In this document: one piece after another, positions 15,060 through 23,252 of the stretch
Numbering within the stretch: position 1 is the stretch's first letter
Layout of the letters: each line of letters starts with the position of its first letter
Origin: Acidobacteriota bacterium
Lineage (GTDB): Bacteria > Acidobacteriota > Terriglobia > Terriglobales > SCQP01
Length of the DNA: 36,687 nt
NCBI GenBank assembly: GCA_004299485.1
Contig: SCQP01000009.1
Span: 1 to 36,687, forward strand
Direction: 5' to 3'
Position numbers and translations under genes: made by a program
The notes under the pieces: generated by a model
The model's input: the letters and a program-made list of their open reading frames with translations, nothing else
The model's database searches: none
Told to the model about the DNA's origin: nothing

Positions 15060-15671
15060 GTGAAGCCACCGGCGTTCATTACGTTTGAGGGTCTCGATGG
15101 CTGCGGCAAGACCACGCAGATTGAGAGGCTGGCGGGGTATCTGCGCAGCCGGGGCGAGCCGGTGATGGTGACGCGCGAGCCGGGCGGCACGGGCATCGGC
15201 GAGCGTATCCGCGAAGTGGTACTTGGCCAGCAGCCCGCGCCCGCCGCCGAACTGGCGCTGATGTGCGCCTCGAGGGCGCAGAGTGTCGAGGAGATCATCC
15301 GCCCCGGCCTGGCCGCGGGAGCCTGGGTACTGTGCGACCGCTTTCACGATGCCACCGAAGCCTACCAGGGCGGTGGGCGCGGCTTTGACCGCGAGGCCAT
15401 CGCGGCGCTGCACCGGGTACTGTGCGGCGACCTGCAACCCAATTTGACCCTGATTCTCGACCTTGATCCCCGGCTGGCGCTGGCGCGCGCACGGCGTTTG
15501 CCCGCCGCCTCGCGCTTCGAAGCGGAAAGCGAGGTCTTTTTCGCACGCGTAGCCGCCGTCTACCGTGAAATTGCGGCGCGCGAACCCTGGCGCTGCCGGC
15601 TTATCCCCGCCGAGGGCACGATCGATGAGGTCGCCGGGCGCGTGCGCGAGGCGGTCGATGATGTGGACTGA
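15060..15671 (+). CDS. tmk: Thymidylate kinase
   Basis: Phosphorylates dTMP to dTDP for DNA synthesis. The protein is 203 aa from GTG 15060 (VKPPAFITFEG). The P-loop GLDGCGKTT is at residues 11-19, the conserved REPGGTGIGERIR at 39-51, the DR motif in VLCDRFHDATEAYQGGGRG near 90-108, and LTLILDLDP follows. The usual DRY-x-S-T-x-A-Y-Q pattern here reads DRF-x-D-A-x-A-Y-Q. GTG 15060 was chosen because it sits 5 codons before the first beta strand; a frame continuing upstream to 14919 overlaps yggS and is not family sequence. It overlaps holB by 11 bases, so the two are coupled, a pairing seen in many bacteria. Confidence 0.95.
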   Translation: MKPPAFITFEGLDGCGKTTQIERLAGYLRSRGEPVMVTREPGGTGIGERIREVVLGQQPAPAAELALMCASRAQSVEEIIRPGLAAGAWVLCDRFHDATEAYQGGGRGFDREAIAALHRVLCGDLQPNLTLILDLDPRLALARARRLPAASRFEAESEVFFARVAAVYREIAAREPWRCRLIPAEGTIDEVAGRVREAVDDVD

Positions 15672-16749
15672 ATTCATCGGTAATCGCGCCGCGGTGGAGC
15701 ACTTGCAGCAACTGGCGGCAACGGCCGGCCGGGAGCGGCACGCGCAGCGCACGCTAGTGCTGGCCGGCCCGGAAGGGGTAGGAAAAACCACGCTGGCGGT
15801 GCTGTTCGGACTGGCGCTGAACTGCCAGGCGCCGCCTGCGCCGGGCGAGATTTGCGGTGCCTGCGCCAGTTGCCGGCAGGCAGCGCCGGTGGCTTCCCTG
15901 CCCGAACTGATTGCCGCGGCACAGGCGTACCGTACCGCCGAGGTCAAAACCAGCGCGCGCCAGCAAGCGCCGCTGCGCGTGGCCTTGCATCCGGCGATTC
16001 ACCTGTTTCCCCCGGACGGTGACTTCCTGACTATGGCGCAGGCTCGCGCCATCATTCACCAGGACGAGATTCAGCCCGATAGCGGTCAGAGCTGGACTCT
16101 GATCGTGCCTGACTTTGACCGGGCGCGCTGGGCCACGCAAGCGGCTCTGCTCAAGACACTGGAAGAACCTTCGCCCGGGGTAGTGATTCTGCTGCTGGCG
16201 CGCAACCCCGGCGCCCTGCTGCCCACTGTGCGGTCGCGTGCCCTGGAGCTGCGGCTGGCGCCGGTGCCGCACGCCGAACTGGTGGCCGCGCTGGTAGCGC
16301 GCGGACAAAACGCACAAACGGCGGAGCTGATGGCGCGGCTGGCGCCGGGTGGTCCCGGCCGCGCCCTCACGCTGGATCTGCCCGGATATCAGCAGATACG
16401 CAGCGAGGCGCTGCAACTGTTGCGACTCGGCGTCGCGGGTGACTCGCTGGCTACGGTTTTCCGCCTGAGTGAGTCGGTGCGCGCCAGCAAAGAAAAATTT
16501 GAATCCTTGCTCGAAATTCTCTATAGTGTCTTGCAAGATATCGTTTATCTCCAAGCGGAATTTCCCAACCGGGTCGGCAATGTGGATTGTCTGCCCGAAC
16601 TCAGGTCGCTGGCACAACGCCTCGCGCCCGCTCGCGTGCGGGAGGTAGTCGAGGGCCTCGACCGCATCCAGGCCGCGGCCCAGCGCAACAGCTTCCGACC
16701 GCTGGCACTGGCAAGCTGGACCCTGGGGTTGACAGCCGAAGGGTCCTGA
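15661..16749 (+). CDS. holB: DNA polymerase III subunit delta' (clamp loader)
   Basis: Clamp-loader delta' subunit of the replicative polymerase; 362 aa. It starts MWTEFIGNRAAVEHLQQLA, a family-typical N-terminus. The Walker A motif GPEGVGKTT is near residues 40-48. The zinc module has cysteines in LNCQAP and GEICGACASCRQ. The sensor-1/arginine-finger region reads ALLKTLEEPSPGVVILLLARN and ends LLPTVRSRALELRL. E. coli delta' lacks a functional P-loop, but here it looks intact, as in many other phyla. The ATG at 15661 lies inside the end of tmk. The window also carries holA (19682), so both accessory clamp-loader genes are close together. Confidence 0.92.
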   Translation: MWTEFIGNRAAVEHLQQLAATAGRERHAQRTLVLAGPEGVGKTTLAVLFGLALNCQAPPAPGEICGACASCRQAAPVASLPELIAAAQAYRTAEVKTSARQQAPLRVALHPAIHLFPPDGDFLTMAQARAIIHQDEIQPDSGQSWTLIVPDFDRARWATQAALLKTLEEPSPGVVILLLARNPGALLPTVRSRALELRLAPVPHAELVAALVARGQNAQTAELMARLAPGGPGRALTLDLPGYQQIRSEALQLLRLGVAGDSLATVFRLSESVRASKEKFESLLEILYSVLQDIVYLQAEFPNRVGNVDCLPELRSLAQRLAPARVREVVEGLDRIQAAAQRNSFRPLALASWTLGLTAEGS

Positions 16750-16786
16750 GACGGGGAGGGACGCGTGGAGATGGGAGCCTACGCAC

Positions 16787-17194
16787 ATGGCCTCGCTCAA
16801 TGACACCGCCGTCCGGCCCAGTACCGGTCTTGGTCCGGATTCCGAACTGGTAAGTAACCGCAAGCTGATCCGCCCGTCCCTGGCGGATGTGCGTGGCCAA
16901 CTCGCTCGCGCCGCCGGGGCCACAGCTCCAGCGGTGCGGGCCAGCGCGCCGCCGCGCCAGCCCAAAAAGCCGGTGCCGCCCGAACAGACCAACGCGGAGA
17001 GCTTCTACTATCTCAAGCAGATGCAGACCAAGACCGACATGGTCCTGATCCTGCGCGATGGCGAGCGCATCCGCGGCATCATCGAGTGGTATGACCGCCA
17101 TTGCCTCAAAGTGCACCGCAACGGCGAACCCAACCTGTTGATCTACAAAGACACGGTCAAGTACATGTATAAGGCCGAGGACGAAGGGCGGTAA
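16787..17194 (+). CDS. Hfq-like Sm-domain protein with long N-terminal extension
   Basis: A 135-aa protein whose C-terminal half (residues 70-131) fits an Hfq/Sm fold: an N-terminal helix ESFYYLKQMQ, Sm1 strands TDMVLILRDGERIRGIIEWYDRHCLKVHRN, and an Sm2-like LLIYKDTVKYMYK. Classical Hfq has YKHAIS at the Sm2 turn; here it is YKDTVK, so the conserved lysine remains but the histidine is replaced by Asp. The first roughly 65 residues are an extension rich in Ala, Pro and Arg with a conserved-looking NRKLIRPSL stretch (24-32), where ordinary Hfq has about 5 residues. Likely an RNA-binding ring protein. A GGGAG ribosome site precedes the ATG by 9 bases. Heptad element B follows the stop directly. 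Confidence 0.72.
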   Translation: MASLNDTAVRPSTGLGPDSELVSNRKLIRPSLADVRGQLARAAGATAPAVRASAPPRQPKKPVPPEQTNAESFYYLKQMQTKTDMVLILRDGERIRGIIEWYDRHCLKVHRNGEPNLLIYKDTVKYMYKAEDEGR

Positions 17195-17200
17195 GGCGAA

Positions 17201-17290
17201 GTTCTCAGTCGTCAGTTTTCAGTCTCCAGTACCGAGCGCCCGCGACCGCAGTCCTGTACCACTGAAAACTGTAAACTGAGAACTGACAAC
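17201..17290. repeat. Heptad inverted-array element, copy B
   Basis: The best-formed copy. The right arm (17261-17288) is four units ACTGAAA, ACTGTAA, ACTGAGA, ACTGACA, then AC. The left arm, read on the minus strand from 17230 to 17201, is four units ACTGGAG, ACTGAAA, ACTGACG, ACTGAGA, then AC. Within the arms GTTCTCAGT (17201-17209) pairs with ACTGAGAAC (17275-17283), and CAGTTTTCAGT (17213-17223) pairs with ACTGAAAACTG (17261-17271), all perfectly. The element fills almost the whole gap between the Hfq-like gene and pssA and ends 8 bases before the pssA GTG. Confidence 0.85.
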
Positions 17291-17297
17291 TCTCTTC

Positions 17298-18182
17298 GTG
17301 TCTACATCCGCGCCGAGTTCTGTGTACAATCCTCCACCACAACGCCCGCCCCGCCCGATGCGGCGCGGAGTAGCGCTACTGCCGTCGCTGTTTACAGTCG
17401 CCAATCTGGGAATGGGCTGGTATGCGATTCAGCAGTCGGTGCTGGCACTCCAGGCAGCCTCACCGGCAGGTCTGCTGGATACCGCGGCGAAAGCCATCGG
17501 CTGGGCGATCTTGCTGGACGGACTCGATGGGCGGATTGCGCGCATGACCAACGCCTCGAGCGCATTTGGACGCGAGTTTGACTCGCTTGCGGATGTGATC
17601 AGCTTCGGGGTGGCGCCGGCGATTCTGGCTTATGTCTGGGGCCTGCGCTTTCTGGTGGCCTCGCACGCCGCCACGGTGGGCTTGAACCGAGCAGCGCAGA
17701 TTATCGCCTTCCTGTTCGTGGTGGCGGGAGCGGCACGGCTGGCGCGGTTCAACATTGACGCCGATGAGGACCATCCGCGCTCTCCCTCGAACCCCGGCAA
17801 GCCGGGCAAGAAATATTTCGTGGGCATGCCCATTCCGGCAGCCGCGGGCACGATCGCGGCGGTGGTGCACTTCTTTGCCTCGCCTGAATTTTTATTTGAG
17901 ACCGTCAATCGCTCCGCCATTCTGGGCGGACTGTGGCTCGCGCTGGTGCTGGCGCTGGGCTGGCTGATGGTCAGCACCTGGCGGTTCTACAGCTTCAAAG
18001 ACATTGATCTGGGACGGCGCCATCCCTATGTTTTCATGGTGCTGATCGCGGCGCTGTTTGCGGGCATCTGGTACTACTCGGAAGTGGTGCTGCTGGGTCT
18101 GGTGGTGGTCTATTCGGGGACCGCGATTTACTGGCGCGCGTCGCATTTCCTGCGGCCGCGACGGGCGCGGCTGGGCGCCTGA
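17298..18182 (+). CDS. pssA: CDP-diacylglycerol-serine O-phosphatidyltransferase
   Basis: Integral membrane enzyme that makes phosphatidylserine, precursor of phosphatidylethanolamine, from CDP-diacylglycerol and serine. The protein is 294 aa from GTG 17298; ATG 17358 (MRRGVALLPSLFTVANLG), just before the first conserved segment, is an equally good start. The CDP-alcohol phosphotransferase signature DGx2ARx8Gx3Dx3D is complete, with D77, G78, A81, R82, G91, D95 and D99. Several hydrophobic helices follow, ending in an Arg-rich cytoplasmic tail. If the GTG is used, its ribosome site would have to lie inside heptad element B, which has none obvious; this favours the ATG. The next gene starts 4 bases after the stop. 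Confidence 0.93.
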   Translation: MSTSAPSSVYNPPPQRPPRPMRRGVALLPSLFTVANLGMGWYAIQQSVLALQAASPAGLLDTAAKAIGWAILLDGLDGRIARMTNASSAFGREFDSLADVISFGVAPAILAYVWGLRFLVASHAATVGLNRAAQIIAFLFVVAGAARLARFNIDADEDHPRSPSNPGKPGKKYFVGMPIPAAAGTIAAVVHFFASPEFLFETVNRSAILGGLWLALVLALGWLMVSTWRFYSFKDIDLGRRHPYVFMVLIAALFAGIWYYSEVVLLGLVVVYSGTAIYWRASHFLRPRRARLGA

Positions 18183-18186
18183 GCCA

Positions 18187-19173
18187 ATGCCTCCTTACCG
18201 CATCGCCATTCAAGGCGCGCAGACGCTGCTGGGCAAGGAGCTGCACACCGCTCTGGACGAGCGCCACTTCCCTGCCCTCCTACCCAAGTTGCTGGAAGCG
18301 CCTGGCGGCTCCAATGCAAAAGAGGAACGAACCCTGGCCGAGTTTGGCGACGAAGCGGCCGTGTTGGAACCATGCGCGCCGGAAACCCTGAGCGAAGTGG
18401 AAGTAGTTTTTCTGGCCGGAACCGCGGCGGAAGCCAAAGCGGTTGCGGCGATGGTGCCCGCGAGCGCGCTGGTCGTGGACCTGAGCGGTGGATTGACAAA
18501 TGGTGATGGAAGCGCCGTCGCGGGTCTGGAGCCGAGCTTTACCGCGCCGCGACCGCGTGTCATCGTGGTGGCGCATCCGGCGGCGCAAGCGTTGGCCCAT
18601 TTGCTCGATCGACTGAGCGAGGCGGGCAGGATGGAGGCCCTGGCCGCCACCGTGTTTGAGCCGGTCAGCCAGCGCGGCTGGAGCGGCATTCAGGAATTGC
18701 AGCAGCAATCCACGCGACTGCTGGGGATGCAGAGCCTGCCCGAAGAGGTTTTTGGCTGCCAGGTGGCGTTTGACCTCCGCCCGCGTTTAGGGGCCGCGGC
18801 GTTGCCCGGACTCGGTGATATCCGCCGGCGGATTGCCGCCGAAATCGCGGCACTGGGATCGATTGTCGTGCCGGCGCTGAATGTGTTGCAAGCACCGCTG
18901 TTTCACGCGACGCTGCTCTCAGCCTATGTGCGCTTCGCTTCCGAAACCAAGCAAGAAGCGGTGCTGGCGGCGCTCAAGAGCACCTGGCTGGCGCCCAGCA
19001 ATGAGTATCCGGACGCAGTGAGCGTGGCTGGGGCGGATACGATTCAGTTGGGTCCGGTAAGACTCGATGCGGCCGGAGGGTATTGGCTGTGGGCTGCACT
19101 GGACAATTTGCGGCGCACCGCCTTCAGCGCCGTGGATGCGGCCCTTGCCGCTTTGGCACAGGGACTGCAATGA
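18187..19173 (+). CDS. Asd-like (USG-1-type) dehydrogenase homologue lacking the catalytic Cys
   Basis: A 328-aa protein with the fold pattern of aspartate-semialdehyde dehydrogenase. The N-terminal Rossmann loop is IAIQGAQTLLGKEL (residues 7-20), VVFLAGTAAEAK and VVDLSGG follow, and FEPVSQRGWSGIQELQQQS matches the region after the active site. Where true Asd has the nucleophile in NPNC, this protein reads AHPAAQ (129-134), so the catalytic cysteine is absent and the protein should not reduce aspartyl phosphate. E. coli USG-1 is a comparable non-enzymatic homologue. It sits between pssA and lptE and overlaps lptE by 4 bases (ATGA). Role unknown. Confidence 0.8.
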   Translation: MPPYRIAIQGAQTLLGKELHTALDERHFPALLPKLLEAPGGSNAKEERTLAEFGDEAAVLEPCAPETLSEVEVVFLAGTAAEAKAVAAMVPASALVVDLSGGLTNGDGSAVAGLEPSFTAPRPRVIVVAHPAAQALAHLLDRLSEAGRMEALAATVFEPVSQRGWSGIQELQQQSTRLLGMQSLPEEVFGCQVAFDLRPRLGAAALPGLGDIRRRIAAEIAALGSIVVPALNVLQAPLFHATLLSAYVRFASETKQEAVLAALKSTWLAPSNEYPDAVSVAGADTIQLGPVRLDAAGGYWLWAALDNLRRTAFSAVDAALAALAQGLQ

Positions 19174-19685
19174 AGCGGCTTCTGATTGCGGCGGTGGCGC
19201 TGGTGCTGCTGGCCGGCTGCGGTTACCACGTAGTCGGCCGCGGCGGAGCATTGCCGCCCGCGACGCGCGTGCTAGCGGTTCTGCCCTTCGCCAACGACAC
19301 ACGCCGGCCCGGTTTGTCACAACAGATCAGCGCGGCGGTGGCACGGGAGTTCCAGGATCGAGCGCCTTATCGCGTGCAGGCGACCTTGGCCGGCAGCGAT
19401 GCCGCCGTGCATGGCGACTTGCGCAGCGTCACCGTCAATCCGGTTACGTTTGATGCCGCCAGCGGCCGGGCCACGACGGTGGAAGTCGTGATTCACCTGC
19501 AGGCCTGGGTGACCGCAGAACCTTCCGGCAAGGAATTGTTCCGCAACAACGACATGGTGTTCCACGAGCAGTATCAGATCAGCACGCAGGAGCAGGATTT
19601 TTTTGAGGAAGACTCGACGGCCTTTATACGCCTGAGCCGTGAAGTCGCCAAAACGCTGGTTGCTGACATCCTGGAGGCGTTTTGA
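19170..19685 (+). CDS. lptE: LPS-assembly lipoprotein LptE
   Basis: Outer-membrane lipoprotein that plugs the LptD barrel and helps insert lipopolysaccharide into the outer leaflet. The protein is 171 aa. A short signal peptide ends in the lipobox LLAGC (C17), followed by GYHVVGRGG, the usual start of mature LptE. The body contains VLAVLPFANDTRRPGLSQQISAAV, typical of the family, and ends with a helix rich in acidic residues. Overlaps the upstream Asd-like gene (ATGA) and the downstream holA (TTGA). Its presence indicates an LPS-bearing diderm. Confidence 0.9.
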   Translation: MKRLLIAAVALVLLAGCGYHVVGRGGALPPATRVLAVLPFANDTRRPGLSQQISAAVAREFQDRAPYRVQATLAGSDAAVHGDLRSVTVNPVTFDAASGRATTVEVVIHLQAWVTAEPSGKELFRNNDMVFHEQYQISTQEQDFFEEDSTAFIRLSREVAKTLVADILEAF

Positions 19686-20773
19686 GCAACACGTTTTCAC
19701 TGGAGCCGCTGCGGCCCGTCTACACGCTGGTGGGCGATGAGAGCTATGTGCGCGACCAATTCCGGGCGGCGCTGTGGCAGCAGATTCCCGAAGCCACGCG
19801 CGCGTTTGGATGGGTGGAAGACGATCTGGGCGAAACGCCGCTGGAGGCGATACTGGATGGCGCGCGCAATCCATCACTGATGGCGCCGGTGCAGGTCTTC
19901 TGGCTGCGCAACGCGCGCGAGCTGTTCAGCCGTGGCAGTGGCAGTGCCGAAGGCGAGGAGGCGGCACCGGCGGGCAAGAAGAAGCATGGGAACTTTCCCG
20001 CCAATGTGCAGGCGTTTGCGGCACAGGCAGGCGAGCCGGTTCCGGCCGTGCTGGTGTTCATCGCCGACCATGTGCACTTGCCGGCGGACCGGGCGCGCCT
20101 GGCGCTCGAAGATAAAGCTCGCATGCAGCGCCTGGAGGCAACGCTGGGGCAGGCCGGACCCCTGATTCCGTGCGCGCAGCCCTCCGCCAGCCTGGCAGCG
20201 GCACTCGCCCAGCAGATGGCCGCGGCGCAAGGCTGCACGCTGACGCGCGACCAGGCGATGCGCCTCGCTGAACTCTGCGACAGCAGCCTGGAGATGATGC
20301 AGCGCGAAGTGGAAAAACTCGCTCTCTATACCGGCCAAGGGCCGATCGCGGATGAAGCCGTGCGGGCGCTGGCGGCGGGCGACGCCACGGCCTCCGCCTA
20401 CGAGCTGGCGCATCGCATCGCCGAAGGCAAGCGCGCTCCAGCACTTGTGAGCCTGAACCGCTGGCTGCGGGAGGAAGGCGCGACTGCCGCCATCGGGCTG
20501 GTGTTTCAGCTTAGCCGCGCTTTTTCCATGGCGCTCATTTTGCGGCAAGAACGCGTGCGTGACCGCAGCGGGCTGTATCGCGTACTACCGGAAGGGTTGC
20601 GGCCACCGGGCTTCGCCGCCGATACGGTGCTCGCGATCGCGCAGCGGATGAGCGAAGGCCGGCTGCGGCATACACTGCCCGAGCTGCACCGCACCGATGT
20701 GGCGCTACGCTCCTCGCCGCCTTCGGTCGCGCTGGTGCTGGAGCGGGCCGTTACCGCGATGTGTTCGGCGTAA
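19682..20773 (+). CDS. holA: DNA polymerase III subunit delta (clamp loader)
   Basis: Delta subunit of the clamp loader, which opens the beta sliding clamp; 363 aa. Start is TTG 19682, forming a TTGA overlap with the lptE stop; lptE-holA adjacency is widespread in diderms. Family features are the N-terminal VYTLVGDESYVRDQFRAAL, FWLRNARELF, a long helical middle, the LAELCDSSLEMMQREVEKLALYTG segment, and VRALAAGDATASAYELAHRIAEG. A Gly/Glu/Lys-rich insertion lies at about 84-105 (SGSAEGEEAAPAGKKKHG). The 3' end overlaps the convergent penicillin-acylase gene by 23 bases. Confidence 0.92.
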   Translation: MSNTFSLEPLRPVYTLVGDESYVRDQFRAALWQQIPEATRAFGWVEDDLGETPLEAILDGARNPSLMAPVQVFWLRNARELFSRGSGSAEGEEAAPAGKKKHGNFPANVQAFAAQAGEPVPAVLVFIADHVHLPADRARLALEDKARMQRLEATLGQAGPLIPCAQPSASLAAALAQQMAAAQGCTLTRDQAMRLAELCDSSLEMMQREVEKLALYTGQGPIADEAVRALAAGDATASAYELAHRIAEGKRAPALVSLNRWLREEGATAAIGLVFQLSRAFSMALILRQERVRDRSGLYRVLPEGLRPPGFAADTVLAIAQRMSEGRLRHTLPELHRTDVALRSSPPSVALVLERAVTAMCSA

Positions 20774-23201
20774 GCTGCAGCGTGTGGGCGGCGTGGGCGG
20801 CGACTGCGGACGGCGAGAACCAGAGCGGCAAGCCGCGGCCGGCGAGGTAGGCCGACCACTGGTCGCGATAGTGCTTGTTGAACGGTAGGCCTGACTCCCC
20901 GGCGACCAGCGTTAGCGTCGAGCGGTCCCAATGCGCCGGATCGGCGATGAAGCGCATGCTGGGGCCGAGTTCCACCTTGTCGCCCAGGATGGGGTTTCGC
21001 GCCTGCTTCACCGTGAGCGGACTGCCGTCAATGGGAACCGGGCCGAGGTCAGCGTAGCGCCGGGCGAAGGGCACGTGCGAAAACACCGGATGCAGAATGC
21101 CGAGGGTCTGGTAGCGCCCCCAGTTGATTTTGTCCGGCGCGAGCGAGTCCCGCTGGATGACCTGCGTCAGGCAGTGGAGCAGGAAATCGTTCCAGGTCGC
21201 AAAGCCGTGCGGCAGCCATTGCGGCGATTGCTTCCGGACCAGCCACTGCTCGAACACCGGCGCTTCGCTCCACTGGTACTGCGTGGCCAGCGTGTCGCCG
21301 GTTTTAGCGGCGAGCACTTCGTGCAGCATTTCCTTGCGCGTCCAATAGGCCAGCGTGGGCGCGGCGGACTCGTGCTCCATCGCGCCGCGGAAACCGTCGA
21401 GCAGGTTGAGAGCGCGCTGTAGGTCCGGACTTAATTTCTGACCGTCAACTGCCGCGGCGCCACCGGCAGCGACCAGCGCCGCCGCGAAGTCGCGATCCTG
21501 CTCGGAAACGGTATCGGTCTGCACGCGGCCGAGTTCGGCAGCGTTCCAGCGGTTCTGGCTGGCCAGCAGCTCGTAAATGCGGCGGGTACGGTTGGGCGCG
21601 TCCCAGTCAGTGGAAATGACGTACGGATAGCCGTCGGGCGTGACACGGCTGTTGGCGGTGGCGAGCAGGCCGCTCGCGGGATCGAAGACGCGCGGAAGCT
21701 GCGAAAACGGGATCCAACCGTGCCATTCGTAGGCGAACTGATCGCCCGGAACCGGAACAGAGCCGTCAAATCCGCGCCGTTCCGGCACCCGGCCGGCGAG
21801 TTGATAGCCGATATGGCCGGCGGTATCGGCGTAAACGAAGTTCTGCGCCGGACCCGCGAAGCCGGAAAGCGCCTGTTCGAATTCGTGCCAGTCCTGCGCC
21901 TGATCCAGCGCCAGAAAGACGTGAACCGCCTCCAGGGAGTCCGGGGCAAACAGCGTCCAGGCAAGGGCTAGTTGGCCGCCGGCATCGCGGGCGACCAGCG
22001 GGCCATGCGGCGTGACGGCAATATCGAGGTGAACCGGTGGAGCATCTTTGACTTCGATGGTCTCGTGCCAGTGCTGGAGCGGCACCCAGCCTTGCGGCGT
22101 GCGGACGTTGTCCTTGCCGTCCAGCGTTGCACGGTACAGATCCTGCACGTCGGCATCGGAATTGGTGACACCCCAGGCGATTTTGTCGTTGTGGCCGACG
22201 ATGACGCCGGGCACGCCGGCAATGGCTACGCCGGCAACGTGAACCTGAGGAGAGCGCAGATCTACCGTCCACCAGAGTCCCGGAAGCTGGAATTGCAGGT
22301 GCGGATCGTTGGCCAACAGCGGCAGGCCGGAAGTGGTATGCGCGCCAGAGAGCGCCCAGTTGTTGCTGCCGCCGCGAACATCAGCGACTTGAGGAGGAGC
22401 AGCAAATACTGGAGGCAGGAGCGCAGTGGCCGCGCCAACCGGCGCGATGCGGCGTTCGGCGGCGGGCAGCAGATCGGCCGGACTCTGTGGCAAAGGTGCG
22501 CCGGGGGGAATGTCCCAGGGCGAAAGATCGGGAAAGAGCTCATTGGTGAGCGCCGGACCGAGCTTGGCGGCAAAGGTTTCGTGGATGAGCTTGTCCTTGT
22601 AGCCCGAGGCGAGGGTCTTGTACATGTAAGCCGCGAGCGCCAGCGAATCGGCCGGCCGCCAGGGCTCGGGGCGGTAATGGAGCAGTTGAAAGGCAAGCGG
22701 CAAATGATTGCGCCGCTTGACGATAAGGTCATTTACTCCTTGCGCAAACGCTTCCAGCAGCTTGGCCTCGCGAGGCCGCAGATGGGCAGCATTTTCCTGA
22801 ATGGCGTGGGGCAGACCCAACCGGTGGTTCTCCTCGTCGAGCGGTAACGCGGCGGCGCCAAAGACCTGAGCGAGGCGGCCCTCGCCCAAGCGTCGCATCA
22901 AGTCCATCTGCCAGAGCCGGTCCTGGGCGATGGCAAACCCTTGCGCGAGGTAGAGGTCATGGACATTCTGGGCATGAATGTGGGGCACACCGAGTTCATC
23001 GCGCACGATCGTGACCGGCGCTTCCAGGCCGTCGAGCGCAAGCTGGCCGTCGACCTGCGGCTGGCCGTCGCGCACGTAGAAGTAAAGAAACCCGATGCCG
23101 GCCAGACACACGAGTACGATCGCGCCGATCACCTCCAGTAAGATGCGGCGCGTGCGCGGCCGGGGCCGCGCAGCAGGCGTGGTGGCCGGGGTTGAGGACA
23201 C
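20751..23201 (-). CDS. Penicillin-acylase-family N-terminal-nucleophile hydrolase
   Basis: Ntn-hydrolase of the S45 family; members cleave amide bonds of beta-lactams, acyl-homoserine lactones or other N-acyl compounds. The precursor is 816 aa, made from GTG 23201. Residues 1-19 are basic and a hydrophobic helix lies at about 20-42, so the enzyme is anchored or exported. The alpha-chain region has VTIVRDELGVPHIHAQN and GFAIAQDRLWQMDLMRRLGEGRLAQVFG. The autoproteolysis site and nucleophile are in VRGGSNNWALSG (S279). The beta chain has ANDPHLQFQLPGLWW, VAGVAIAGVPGVIVGHNDKIAWG and LLATANSRVTPDGYPY. Substrate cannot be predicted. Converges on and overlaps holA by 23 bases. Confidence 0.92.
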   Translation of the reverse strand: MSSTPATTPAARPRPRTRRILLEVIGAIVLVCLAGIGFLYFYVRDGQPQVDGQLALDGLEAPVTIVRDELGVPHIHAQNVHDLYLAQGFAIAQDRLWQMDLMRRLGEGRLAQVFGAAALPLDEENHRLGLPHAIQENAAHLRPREAKLLEAFAQGVNDLIVKRRNHLPLAFQLLHYRPEPWRPADSLALAAYMYKTLASGYKDKLIHETFAAKLGPALTNELFPDLSPWDIPPGAPLPQSPADLLPAAERRIAPVGAATALLPPVFAAPPQVADVRGGSNNWALSGAHTTSGLPLLANDPHLQFQLPGLWWTVDLRSPQVHVAGVAIAGVPGVIVGHNDKIAWGVTNSDADVQDLYRATLDGKDNVRTPQGWVPLQHWHETIEVKDAPPVHLDIAVTPHGPLVARDAGGQLALAWTLFAPDSLEAVHVFLALDQAQDWHEFEQALSGFAGPAQNFVYADTAGHIGYQLAGRVPERRGFDGSVPVPGDQFAYEWHGWIPFSQLPRVFDPASGLLATANSRVTPDGYPYVISTDWDAPNRTRRIYELLASQNRWNAAELGRVQTDTVSEQDRDFAAALVAAGGAAAVDGQKLSPDLQRALNLLDGFRGAMEHESAAPTLAYWTRKEMLHEVLAAKTGDTLATQYQWSEAPVFEQWLVRKQSPQWLPHGFATWNDFLLHCLTQVIQRDSLAPDKINWGRYQTLGILHPVFSHVPFARRYADLGPVPIDGSPLTVKQARNPILGDKVELGPSMRFIADPAHWDRSTLTLVAGESGLPFNKHYRDQWSAYLAGRGLPLWFSPSAVAAHAAHTLQLTPNTSR

Positions 23202-23224
23202 ACCTCAGGCTAGCAGCTATGGGT

Positions 23225-23252
23225 TTTCAGTTGGGGGTATTCAGTTTTCAGT
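23225..23252 (-). repeat. Heptad array, copy C (single arm)
   Basis: Read on the minus strand from 23252 the units are ACTGAAA, ACTGAAT, ACCCCCA and ACTGAAA, in perfect 7-base register; the third unit has lost its core. There is no opposed arm. The first units encode the last residues and the TGA stop of the gene at 23241-23984, so its C-terminal residues TEN and stop codon come from the repeat. Confidence 0.7.

Noticed and set aside
16729-16734. TTGACA as -35 box of the Hfq-like gene
   Set aside because: No acceptable -10 lies 16-18 bases downstream.
15754-16992. A 412-codon minus-strand frame opposite holB
   Set aside because: holB has full clamp-loader motifs; the antisense frame shows no family sequence.
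13054-17290. Heptad elements as a CRISPR array
   Set aside because: Units are 7 bases, without spacers of uniform length, and no cas gene is present.
18187-19173. Annotation as functional aspartate-semialdehyde dehydrogenase
   Set aside because: The catalytic cysteine position is alanine.
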